From Amia ocellicauda (taxonomy: Eukaryota; Chordata; Actinopteri; Amiiformes; Amiidae), in assembly GCF_036373705.1 (NCBI RefSeq), contig NC_089857.1, positions 38,326,784-38,390,783 on the forward strand: a stretch of 64,000 nt of DNA. Direction: 5' to 3'. Below, one piece after another: positions 14,501 to 24,300 of the stretch (its first letter is position 1; the number at the start of each line of letters is the position of its first letter). The notes beneath the pieces were generated by a model, which did no database searches, was not told where the DNA came from, and saw only the letters and a list, made by a program, of their open reading frames with translations. Both the position numbers and the translations under genes were made by a program.

Positions 14501-14995
14501 TCGCAGTACCAGGCGGGGATTCTCCCGAGAACTGGAGTGACTGGGGAAGTGCCCCCGTCTGCCTCTGAAAATGCTAATAACCAAAAGGTTACCACAAGCC
14601 CCAAAAGTGCCCTCAAATCTCCATCCTCAAAGAGAAGAACATCCCAAAACTTGAAACTCAGGGTGACCTTTGAGGAGCCAGTTGTGCACATCGAACAGAC
14701 GGAAGGGGAAGCGAATAGTAGCAAAGGAAAAGAGAGCGATAAAGGCGTGTCCAGGACTGCCCAAAGCACGGACTCGGGTGATGCGTGGAAAAGACCGTTT
14801 GGAACGTTCAGATCCATCATGGAGTCTCTGAGTGGAAACCAGAACAATAACAATAACAATTATCCAACGGCTGCTATAGTCAAAACACCCCCATCTGGTT
14901 TACTACTGACTTCGACAGGAAGGAAACAAGCAGAAACAAAAGCACACCAAATTAGCCCCACAAAGTTAAAGAGCAAAACAGTGAGTGCTGTGTAG
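2480..14995 (+). CDS. SNCAIP: Synphilin-1 (alpha-synuclein-interacting protein), gene model missing the first coding exon
   Basis: Synphilin-1 is a cytoplasmic, presynaptically enriched protein. It binds alpha-synuclein and E3 ligases such as parkin and SIAH, and accumulates in Lewy bodies. Coding exons seen here: 2480-2552, 7612-8465, 10499-10678, 11098-11211, 12627-12752, 13041-13210, 13341-13433, 13918-14995. All splice phases agree. Together they encode 895 residues, against 919 for the human protein as recalled, so only about 20 N-terminal residues lie upstream of the window. Diagnostic stretches are KPTGIAEVYSKFRPVKRVSP, ELEHYDLDMDEILDVPYIKS, the ankyrin-like block (NGNNLLHVSASQGHAECLQH to LVEYGANVTINNQ), the coiled coil after VVKLTKQLKE, DSDKILRQLLGKEIAENVCT and SPKSALKSPSSKRRTSQNLK. 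The last exon has a donor at 14981 that could splice to 16951, giving a slightly different C-terminus. Identification is firm by family knowledge. Confidence 0.97.
2553..7611. other. SNCAIP intron, 5.1 kb, no further genes seen
   Basis: AT-rich intron with homopolymer runs (for example around 2865-2878) and scattered short open frames without coding character. No recognisable transposon coding fragments were found in it. Confidence 0.6.
7612..8465 (+). CDS. SNCAIP: SNCAIP large N-terminal exon
   Basis: The acceptor is gttccag|gt (phase 1) and the donor is cttgctg|gtgagt (phase 0). It carries the conserved GIAEVYSKFRPVKRVSPLK, the acidic LDMDEILDVPYIKS motif, FCVLSPVKSSDLRKTPA, and the exon-end motif VKSILNIIREGQISLL. 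This is the region implicated in SIAH/parkin interaction in mammals. GC content is visibly higher than in the flanking introns. Confidence 0.96.
8466..10498. other. SNCAIP intron with a (TG)n microsatellite
   Basis: A pure TG run lies at about 8612-8638. The remainder shows no recognisable element. Open frames at 8612-8947 and 9511-9750 are intronic chance frames. Confidence 0.6.
10499..10678 (+). CDS. SNCAIP: SNCAIP exon, first ankyrin-like repeat
   Basis: 60 codons, phase 0 at both ends (ggccatag acceptor, atcaag|gtgagt donor). It encodes PHLAVDNLEQIHDENGNNLL and the repeat core LLHVSASQGHAECLQHLTSL, then ERNNEQLTPAGLSIK. Confidence 0.97.
11098..11211 (+). CDS. SNCAIP: SNCAIP exon, ankyrin-like repeat
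   Basis: 38 codons, phase 0 at both ends. It encodes NGRLECVRWMVSETEAIAEL and ends YAACYGQ before gtaagg. Close match to the human repeat. Confidence 0.96.
11212..12626. other. SNCAIP intron
   Basis: AT-rich intron. The minus-strand frame at 11465-11689 contains a short FREVFAKK string that loosely recalls retroelement polyproteins but is not enough to call one. Confidence 0.5.
12627..12752 (+). CDS. SNCAIP: SNCAIP exon, ankyrin-like repeat
   Basis: 42 codons, phase 0 at both ends. It encodes EKILLWLLQFMQEQGISLDE and the repeat core YGNSAVHIASQHGHLGCIQ. Acceptor cttgtag, donor atccag|gtagat. Confidence 0.97.
13041..13210 (+). CDS. SNCAIP: SNCAIP exon, last ankyrin-like repeat and start of coiled coil
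   Basis: It encodes TLVEYGANVTINNQHGEKPS, then RYLVVVETCMSLASQVVKLT and the start of the coiled coil KQLKE. It ends in phase 2 at aaaga|gtaagc. Confidence 0.97.
13341..13433 (+). CDS. SNCAIP: SNCAIP coiled-coil exon
   Basis: It encodes the Gln/Leu-rich heptad stretch TERITLQTQLQQLLETQQLE, the alpha-synuclein-binding coiled coil in the mammalian protein. Phase 2 at both ends. Confidence 0.95.
13434..13917. other. SNCAIP intron
   Basis: 484 nt, AT-rich. The reading frame upstream of 13918 happens to stay open back to 13613, but the acceptor ttctgttag at 13917 and similarity to synphilin-1 place the exon start at 13918. Confidence 0.75.
13918..14995 (+). CDS. SNCAIP: SNCAIP C-terminal exon
   Basis: Long terminal exon. 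Conserved blocks are KEEDSDKILRQLLGKEIAEN, EKRELKLARLRQIMQRSLSE, SLHLMIKKHTSAAGRKYAFA, DGHSPSPTSEGSDPDYESQY, LRVTFEEPVVHIEQ, and RPFGTFRSIMESLSGNQ followed by a run of six Asn. The stop is TAG at 14993. A strong donor (aaaaca|gtgagt) sits five codons before the stop, so a spliced ending is also possible. Confidence 0.96.
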
Positions 14996-16950
14996 TATTG
15001 GTAGTTGTGTGGCTTGCATGTACTGTATTGCAAACATTCACTGCAAAATAAATAGTGTGCTTCTGTTTTGTCTATATTCCACAGCGTGTTAACCTTTTAC
15101 TAATATATATTTTTTTTAACCATCAAGATGCTGTTGTTTTCATCATGTGATTTCAGTTCTATAATAATAGTCGAGTGGCTCGAATAAACTTTGTATACAA
15201 GGCAGGCAACGATGTATCTGAGCCAACCAAGATCTAAACAATATGATAGACAACTGTGAAACTCCTTATAGCAAACAAAAGAAAAATGGACAAATGGAAA
15301 TTATTTTGTGAGTTGAAAAAGTTTATAGTATATATTCTGTACAGTGGTTCCAGCAAGTGTGTTTATACTTGTTAAGTGTATGTAAATTGAACCACTATAT
15401 TTTAACCAAACTATATAACATTACGAGATATAAGTTTTGTGGTCTGTGCTGCTGTCAACCTTTTAATTATCAGTACTTTCATAGTCATTAAATAATGAAT
15501 GAATTTCAGTCATTTTATATGGGCTCTGTAGTGTATTTTATATCCAACAATATATATTAATATTCCATAATTGTATTTTTAACTATATATTTTAAAATTC
15601 CTTCATGTTGCTTTTTGTTTTGTTTTTCTTACATTTGTGGGCATTCTTTATTTTTTTACATCTAATATGAAATATTGTGGTGCCACTATTGGTTTGAATA
15701 AAACATTCATATATAAATACTGCACTTTAGTCACATGGGCAAATTTTGTTTCTGAAGCCTGAAAGGCAGGGAATGGCTGTATTTTGTTATTTCGAAATGT
15801 CTGTTGGATTTACTATAGATGTACAGTAGTTTGAATAGAATTAGTATTATTTATTCATTGGCAGACACCCTTATCCAGGGCGACTTACAGTTTACACAAA
15901 CAATTTAAACAAATAATGAATATCTGTCATTTAATTTGAATGTGTTTTTGCTTTCTGCATGGAGTTGCTTGCTGTATTTTTGCATGCTCTGAAAGGCATG
16001 GCTGCGCTTGCTCAAAACACATCTGCCCTGACTTTTTTTAGGATACTTGCATCTTCAGTCGCGATCACCCTTGCATGCTGATTACTGATGACCTTCATAA
16101 TATGTACACTGCATGGTATGTTTCTCTGGGTCTTGCCAAACTACTTGACAATGTATATTTAGTTTCAGGGTCTACTGTAAAAATACTAGACACAGATCTG
16201 AATTGATTCCATATAATCAGGTTGATCATGATGTCACTTCATGAAATCTGAGATCTCATTTAATGATGATTCATTTCAGATGACTGAATTCATTTTGATG
16301 TATTAACTTTACATGCCCTGGTTAAAAGGAATGTTTTATCATCTATGCAAATTTCAATGTTTTCATCCCTTTTAATTTTGTTTATCTTCGGTTATGACAT
16401 CATGGAATAAAGACTATAAACCCAAAACCTCAAGGGGATCATTTTTGGGGATTCAAATTTAATTATTAGTCAGGTTTTCATGTTTTTTTTTTTTTCAATC
16501 ACAGTATGCTACAAATTTTTAAATTGGTTTTATAGTATCAAAATAGTCGCTTCTCATTAAATAATCAGGCCTTTATTCAGTGACCTTTTTATAACAATAC
16601 GATGTGTATGTATGACTTTTATATACAGTTATAATAACTGACTAGTTTTGGAATTCCAAACTGAAAAAAAAAAAAGAAAACCTCTGTCTTTTTCAGTGTT
16701 ATGTCTATTGTGCATTCATTGGAAACGTTCACCTCTGGCTGTACTAAGCATGTCACTATGTGCATGTATTTTCTAAATATCAGTAAATGTGATTGGCACA
16801 TTCACATTTTACATAATGGAATGAATTATTGTCCTCCCACTGTTATTTCCTTATCTCCGTTGAAGTGTCATGACTTTCGTTATGATATAATTTAATTTGA
16901 AGATTCTGATACTTTAAGGCAATTGAGTGTCTCTGTTTCTTTTTTTGCAG
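14996..16950 (+). other. SNCAIP: SNCAIP 3' UTR and flank
   Basis: AATAAA signals occur at 15047-15052 and 15697-15702 and probably define polyadenylation of the unspliced transcript. The stretch beyond is AT-rich. A reversed SINE tail lies at about 15846-15895. Confidence 0.6.
15846..15895 (-). repeat. SINE/LINE 3'-tail fragment
   Basis: cagacacccttatccagggc is the reverse complement of the same 3' module seen at about 2130 and about 54800. It is preceded by ttatttattc. Only the tail is recognisable. Confidence 0.65.
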
Positions 16951-17460
16951 CACTGATGACTTGATCAATTGTCAGGAGGAAAAAACTATGGCCAGTGCAG
17001 AAGACCCAGAGTTACTGGAATTCTTCTTGTGAGAGCATCGTCTTCCCAAATTTGTGCGGATGGTCTAATGGCTGCTACAGGTCACTTTGAGCAGCCCTGG
17101 ATTCAAGGAATAGAAGGGGACGCAGATTTTGAACACTGCTTTTCAAGAGAATACTTCAAGAAGGAAGTCAAAGGAATCGAAGTGTTTGGAGAATATGAAA
17201 TCCGTTTCATACTTTTTATTTTTCTCGTAAACTGACACTTGTTTGCTAAAGCTATTTTTAAAAACCTATGCACTTTCGCAAGCAATTTAACATCATACAT
17301 GTATTTCTAAATCTTTTTGCAACAACACATCTGATGAAGATATGGCCTTGTAATTCTTTTCTAAAATGAAGTAGTGTTAATTGTAAAGAATGTTATTTTG
17401 TGACTTTTTGGGTTTGGGGGGGTGCATGCTTTTTTTAAATAAAACTGAACTGTGGATTGC
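16951..17460 (+). other. SNCAIP: Possible alternative last exon and 3' UTR of SNCAIP
   Basis: A strong acceptor (tctgtttctttttttgcag) precedes 16951. Splicing from the donor at 14981 is phase 0 and gives His-stop (cactga), replacing VSAV with a single residue. This resembles the short ending of human synphilin-1. AATAAA at 17438-17443 would serve as the poly(A) signal. Another frame starting c-act-gat reads DDLINCQEEKTMASAEDPEL before a stop, which would need a phase-1 donor that I did not find. This needs transcript support. Confidence 0.45.
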
Positions 17461-18907
17461 TAGCTCTAGAAGTTCATGATAGCTAAAGAATGCAGAGTCG
17501 AGACATGGGATTTGCAGTACTTTGATTACTGTGGTACACAATTTTGTTTAATGTAACATTGTTTATGTGCAGAATTTCTGTTTCTGTGTTTCACTGCTTT
17601 GTTTCCTCTGAGTTACAGAGTATCAGAACAATACAACTTTTTTGAGATGACGGCAAAGTCATGAAGGATCTTTTGACTTTTATGTACAATTTGCTGAACT
17701 AAAAGTCAAAAGCTCTCCACACTTTCATGGCCGAATTGATTGATTTTATTTTGCTGAAGTATGCCAATGGCTTTCACACAACTGCAGGCTGTATTTTTGT
17801 CTTTAATATTGAAACCTTAACACACTTCAATAAAAATAGGGGAAAACATTTTGTATTTTCCTTACCATATTTATTTTCCAGTGTACCTGTTATTATTCCT
17901 TCTGAAGGGGAGAGTCTTCAACGGTTCAGGGAGATTTTCAAAACATTGACTCTGGTATTTTACATGTCTCTTAAATAATAATTTGGGTTTTAAAATGGGA
18001 GAGCCTTCTGATTTTCAAGAACGGCAGCAGTATAAGTCTGAAATCAATCCCAGAGAATAAACATTGCCTAAATAAGTTCTACCCTCTGCAGAAAGATGTA
18101 TCTTAAGATCACAAAAGGGGTAGGTAAGAAAAGTATAAAGTGACATTTAAAACTATTGATTCCTCGCTGAAAAATGTGCGGATTAATGCGAGAGAGCCGA
18201 GGTTGGCATGGCCTTGGACTGTCTAACGGCGCTTTACACTCCAGCTCCGACTGCGCTCTCCACCAAGGGGAGATAAAAATAAGAAGGGCTCCCAGCAGCT
18301 GACCATACGATAATATCAAGAAACCCCACCACCGACATCAATAGTGGGTGAAGGCAGAGAGATTACGAATCTTGAAGATAAATGCATTTTCAGACAGGGA
18401 GTTGTATAACTGATATAAAGCCCTGATAGGAGAAAAGGTCAAAAAAGATTATTAGACTGCTCTATTATTAGGGCATGAAAAATAACACCAAGAGTTATCA
18501 GGGTATCTGGGAAGAGCTGTATGTGTCTCCATATACAATAGTGAAGGATTCTTTTATACAGCACTGGGCTTTGTTTATTTTAGTTTTCTTATTAAATGTT
18601 TTAATACAGATATACACTTATGACACACTGGCCCACAGACACTTTGGTTATCTTTAGTTGACTAGTCTTGACATATTAAAGGAGTTCTGGCTGAATCACT
18701 ACTTAATTAGTCTGAGGCATTATTTCTGCTGTATGTTTAGTTCATTTTACAAAATTAAGTTCTTCACACTATTGCATGCAAATTATTATGGATCTATTAA
18801 TTTAATTCATTGGAGCACCAAAATATCCTACTGGTCAAAACAATAGACATCTGCAATGTTATCAAATTTCAAATCTTCCATATAGAAATGTATGTGTTTA
18901 GCCTATA
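17461..18907. other. Intergenic sequence, candidate conserved block at 18130-18400
   Basis: Mostly AT-rich. The 18130-18400 part has balanced composition and motifs such as ggattaa and agataa. No gene is supported: the minus-strand frame at 18068-18319 has no coding similarity that I can see. Confidence 0.4.
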
Positions 18908-18909
18908 TA

Positions 18910-19804
18910 TACAGTAATCAGCCATAACATTATGACCACTGACAGGTGAAGTGAATAACACTGATAATCTCGTTATCATGGCACCTGTCAGCGGGTGGGA
19001 TATATTAGACAGCAAGTGAACATTTTGTCCTCAAAGTTGATGTGTTAGAAGCAGGAAAAATGGGCGTAAGGATCTGAGCGACTTTGACAAGGGCCAAATT
19101 GTGATGGCTAGACGACTGGGTCAGAGCATCTCCAAAACTGCAACTCTTGTGGGGTGTTCCCGGTCTGCAGTGGTCAGTACCTATCAAAAGTGGTCCAAGG
19201 AAGGAAAAGCGGTGAACCGGCGACAGGGTCATGGGCGGCCAAGGCTCATTGATGCACGTGGGGAGCGAAGGCTGGCCCGCGTGGTGCAATCCAACAGAGG
19301 AGCTACTGCAGCTCAAATTGCTGAAAAAGCGAATGCTGGTTCTGATAGAAAGGTGTCAGAACACACAGTGCATCGCAGTTTGTTGCGTATGGGGCTGCGT
19401 AGCCACAGACCAGTCAGGGTGCCCATGCTGACCCTTGTCCACTGCCGAAAGTGCCTAAAATGGGCACGTGAGCATCAGAACTGGACCACGGAGCAATGGA
19501 AGAAGGTGGCCTGGTCTGATGAATCACAAGTTCAAGGTGTTGACTTCAAATTCCCCAGATCTCAATCCAATCGAGCATCTGTGGGATGTGCTGGACAAAC
19601 AAGTCCGATCCATGGAGGCCCCACCTCACAGCTTACAGGACTTAAAGGATCTGCTGCTAACGTCTTGGTGCCAGATACCACTGCACACCTTCAGAGGTCT
19701 AGTGGAGTCCATGCCACGACGGGTCAGGGCTGTTTTTTTGGCAGCAAAAGGGGGACCTACACAATATTAGGCAGATGGTCATAATGTTATGGCTGATTGG
19801 TGTA
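18910..19804 (+). mobile_element. Internally deleted Tc1-like transposon with both terminal inverted repeats
   Basis: The ends tacagtaatcagccataaca and the inverse of gttatggctgattggtgta form terminal repeats of about 28 bp, flanked by TA on both sides as expected of Tc1/mariner insertion. The transposase N-terminal part is present: [20 protein letters not shown] and the HTH regions [20 protein letters not shown] and [15 protein letters not shown], up to [10 protein letters not shown]. At about 19528 the sequence jumps to [20 protein letters not shown] in another frame. The middle of the catalytic domain, including the second Asp, is therefore deleted and the frame shifted. It is a non-autonomous copy that could still be cross-mobilised. 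Confidence 0.93.
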
Positions 19805-21253
19805 TATATATATGCTGATAAAGCAGCTTTCAATTAAACATTTATAATATAAACTGCAATGTAATGGATTTATGTTTTACATTTCTGTTTTTTACTAAGA
19901 CAACCCAGCTGTTGTATATCATTGAACGAATAACACCGTCAGCAATGGTTGTTGAAGACACCACTCTGTATTTTTGAAATGGTTAAAGAAAGAAACGAGT
20001 AGTGAGCTATTTTTGTCAGAGGTTTATAAGCTTTATGATTTAGTCCACGATTACCACATGCAATGCCATTTCCACAGTGGTATGTTGTGGTTCAATGTAA
20101 TTTCACAGAATGAAAAGCCTTTCTCCCAGGGGAACAGGATATGCTGGGACAGTGTTTCAGAACAATAGCTCTGCATGTTCTAAACTCAAGTACAGTTGTG
20201 ACAGCTATGATGACAATTACTGTAAACTGACATTAGTCATTTGTTTCTATTTTACAAAACCAGTCTCAAAGATTAAAGATAGACATTGAATACACAGTCA
20301 GTCCATCCATGTGTTATCCTATATGAATTGAACCTGCCCCCTCTAGTGGAATATGCAAGAATGAATAGGACAGAGTGATTGGCAATAGAGCTCAATTAAC
20401 CAAGGTGGCAAAAGCACAGGTGTACACATTTACAAAACTATTAGTGCTTCAGTTTCCCCCCAGTAGCGATCAATCCTGAGCAAGGCTTTTCTTTTTGTGG
20501 CCTCACTTTGTTTTGCAAAGCCAGCTCACGAAAAAGGTCGGGTGTGCAGAAGAAATAGCATTAGAATATATACTACTAATTAATAATTCAATTAAAATCC
20601 GCAGAAGAGAGAGTGTGCATGTTTTGAACTGGTCACTTAAATCTCTTCTCTAACTTGGAAACGGGGATGACATGTGACTGGGATCAAATCAAATAAAAGC
20701 ACTGTCAATTTATTTTCATTATAAAGGGGTCTCCTATTGAAATCGGTTATTCTTTGTTAATGAATAACATCGATAGACTTGAAACGTTGACCAGGGACAT
20801 GTCTGAACAGGTGCTGTGGGAGCAGAGAGAGATGAGGAGAGGACAGGGGGGATACATTCATTTTCCTCTCGGTTGTACAGACAGATTTAACTGCAGCAGG
20901 ACTTATTTGACATTAGCAAGTCTGCAGATGTATGATATGAATCTCTAAGGACGATAATAATTATACAATTACTATAAAGTAGGCTATTAATAATGAAATA
21001 CTCGGGGCATGTTAGGACTAGGCCTACATAAACAAAGGGAACGTGCAATGGCTTTAATAAATGGTAAGTCTATCAAAAATGTAGCCATTTCTCCTTTTCT
21101 TGCAAATCTTTCTCGAGTGGATACACTGAATATTGTCTCCAGGCTTTACACGAATTATAAGATATTCGTAAAGAAAGCATTTAAGACACTTAAACTGTTA
21201 CTCTTTGGGGAATTAGAAAGTTCAATTGGCATCCTTACTTATGGAGTCCAGTG
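19805..21253. other. Intergenic / presumptive promoter region of the 27-exon gene
   Basis: No CpG island or TATA box is obvious. The last 250 bases before the ATG at 21254 probably contain the 5' UTR. A short upstream ATG at 21241 overlaps the start codon in another frame and stops at 21267. Confidence 0.4.
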
Positions 21254-21361
21254 ATGGCGGGTCCTGATGCATGTTTGAAGAGAGCTGCGGAATTACAGAC
21301 CATCCGAAGAGAAAACGACATTAAAGAAGAACTGGAAGAAATAAGAAACAGAGTCTCATTG
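21254..21361 (+). CDS. Coiled-coil gene exon 1 (start)
   Basis: ATG in strong context (G at -3, G at +4). It encodes [20 protein letters not shown] then [16 protein letters not shown], a charged helix. Donor cattg|gtaaga, phase 0. Confidence 0.8.
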
Positions 21362-24300
21362 GTAAGATAACCCCCCCCCATACACACTTTATTAAGTACC
21401 TCATATTCATAACGTTGTGTAGCATTGCAGTATTATCTTTTAATGTTCCAGGCAATACGTGACTATGAAAGAAACAGTGATCCTGTTCAAGAAAATCTAT
21501 CAAGTTCAAATATGGAGTTTGCAGAAGATCTGGTAAGATTTTGTATTATTATCTTATGATGTGTAAGTTAGGGATGTGAAAGATCATGTCAATGCACTTG
21601 GTTTATTTTCTGTCAGAGCAAAAGTTATTTAAATTCATGCTATAAACTGTGAAATTAAACGTTTTTCGGGTTTCTTTGCAAAACTAGGATTCTTTTTATG
21701 TCCCCTTTATACACAAGCATGCAATGCATTCTTTCCAATGCTGGGCTAACATGCCTGTGTGTTTTCAATGGCGACATGCATTTGCAGAACAAGCTAGAGG
21801 ACCTTTTGAAAGACTCGTCAAAGAGAAGCAAATACAAGAACAAAATGTCAGTGTTTATCATTGGCTACCAAAATACATGCAAACAGAGAAAGCGAATTCT
21901 AGAACAGCTTTTGAAGATAAAACCTTATATGAGATTCCTCCGTCACACTTGTTGGATCATTTTGTATTGATTTTATTTGATTTTATTCTTAGTTACATTG
22001 TTTAACTATATCAGGACTTTGCCTAGGTGTGTGGTGTTGCATATATATCTGGACTTCATCAAAACATCAACCCCCCTTGCCAAATGCAAATTAACAAATT
22101 GATGGCAAGTATATATGAGGAAGAAGGAACAATCCTGTGTAAAACAAAAGCTGGCATTAAGTATTGGAATTTAAGTTTCCAATATGGGTCAAGGCTTTGG
22201 TTTGATCCAAGCCACAATCCAAGTGTGTTTCTTTCACACTTTACCATCATATAAAAGAAAAGTAGCATTTAACTTCTGTCGCCGCAGACGTTCCTTTTAA
22301 AAATGTGGTTTTTTGTAAAGCAATCAAAACAACATTCTTGATGTTTAGAGATGTGGTGATGGGTTATGATACCCCACACCCATAAAACTCCTCCTGTAAG
22401 CAGGAGACACAGGCTCACCTTGTAATAGAGTAAACACTTTCATGATTAAATATTACATATTTTCTATTTCGCTAAATATATACTACTTTTCAGTTGTGTT
22501 TTACTTAAATGTGTATCATTGCAAAATCAAGAGGAAACTCAATTAAGTTATTTTAAATGTTTTAAAAGGGCTTTCTAACAGACACACTAGTTTGATACTT
22601 TTTACTGAAGTTATGCTTCAAGCTTCTTTGCCTTTCTGCTGCAGTTTTTTGTTAGGAGCCTGGCGCTTTCTTCATCTGAGGAAGAAAGAGCATTGGAAAT
22701 TACAGATGGTGAATTTGAGGAAGTAACTACAAGGGTATGCCTATCACAAATTAAAGCTGCTTGACATTATTCTATAGATACAAAGAACATTGCTTCAAAA
22801 ACTGATTATTGACATCTGCTGCTTCTTTTTTAGGTGAACAAGGCTATTCATTATGCTAAACAGACCGAAGAACGATTAGCTAACCTGAACCAGGATATTT
22901 TAAACTACATGAATAACATAATTTCAGCTCAAGAAGACAGCTGGTATTTGTATGCATCTACTCTTTTGGGAATATATACAAAACAATCTGTATTTTTGTG
23001 ATTTGTACCTTTAAATGACCTGTATAACTTTATTTTGGTAATATGTATTGGTGTCACTTAGTTTTATAATTTTGTCCAGCTTTGAAAAACATTTTACTTT
23101 CACTGTGTGCGAACATTTGTTCACAAGAGATTATTTGTGTGCAAGTCTTGGACAGGCAGATTTGAGTATTTGTGAAACTGTTTAATTCAGAAACGGAGAT
23201 TAGAGATTGTATATTTGCTTGGGTGGAGAACTGATCAAATGACAGCAATGGATTTAAATTAGGTATACGTTTTTTTTGTTTTTTTGTGTGCTTCCTTTGT
23301 ATATTACCAAAATATTTCCCAAACAGCATGTTGGATATTAGGAAGCAGTAGTAATGTACATGTTAATCATTCTAAACATAGAAACCCTAGGCAGGTAGGG
23401 TGTTTTTTAAACTGTCATTAGGTAGTACTGGATCTCATTACAACTTGAATATAATGAATTGTTGAAAAACATTTTTTGTAAAAAGGAGGAAAACATGTAC
23501 AATTAAATTCTTTAGCTTTTGCCAGAGCAGAAAATCATGACAAAAATAAATTGGCTACCTTCAAAATGACATTTGTGCCCCCTTTACATGCAAGTTTGAC
23601 ATTTTAGTTCCTTTATTTGTCTTTGTTGTACTGTACATTAAACCATGTATATAAGGTGAGACTTTATTCCCCATTATGTTTGAAGAATCTTGGCGCGGTA
23701 GTTTCATTTTTGCCTCTGCGGTGCATTTCCTGTCCTGATTGAAAAGTTGTATTTTTCAGGAAAGGGAGAAAACTGGAAAAGTCATTACACCAAGTAAAGG
23801 CAGAGATAACTAATTTAACGGAGATGTTAGATTCAGCCCAGAAAGGTAGGCTGCTGTTATCTGAACAATTTGAATTATTTGAGGCTGTTTTTGCTTGACT
23901 GAATGTCTCTGCTCCTTCAGTGTTTGAATGACATACAAAGGTTGTTTTCTTAAACTTGAGGTGCATCCACTTATTGGATTGCTAAAATTGCATTATTTGA
24001 GTTGCTACTGATTTACAATTTGGAAACCCTTTTCTTTTATACTATGGAAGTAGGTTTTAGTTTGTTATCCTTCTGTCACATATTCTATGTTGTGTGTGTG
24101 TGGGTTATGTGAATATGTAACATGAAAGTATGTTTATCTTGAGTTTGTGTTGTAAAACTGATAAAAGTGATCTGCTTTAAAGAATAATTGTATTGGCATG
24201 AGACATAAGAGCATGATCTTTGTCAAACTGGCACCTAATTATTAGTGCCTCTTGCCCTTTTCGGTTTATGATGTCACGGGAAAGAGCCACTGAATGGTCT

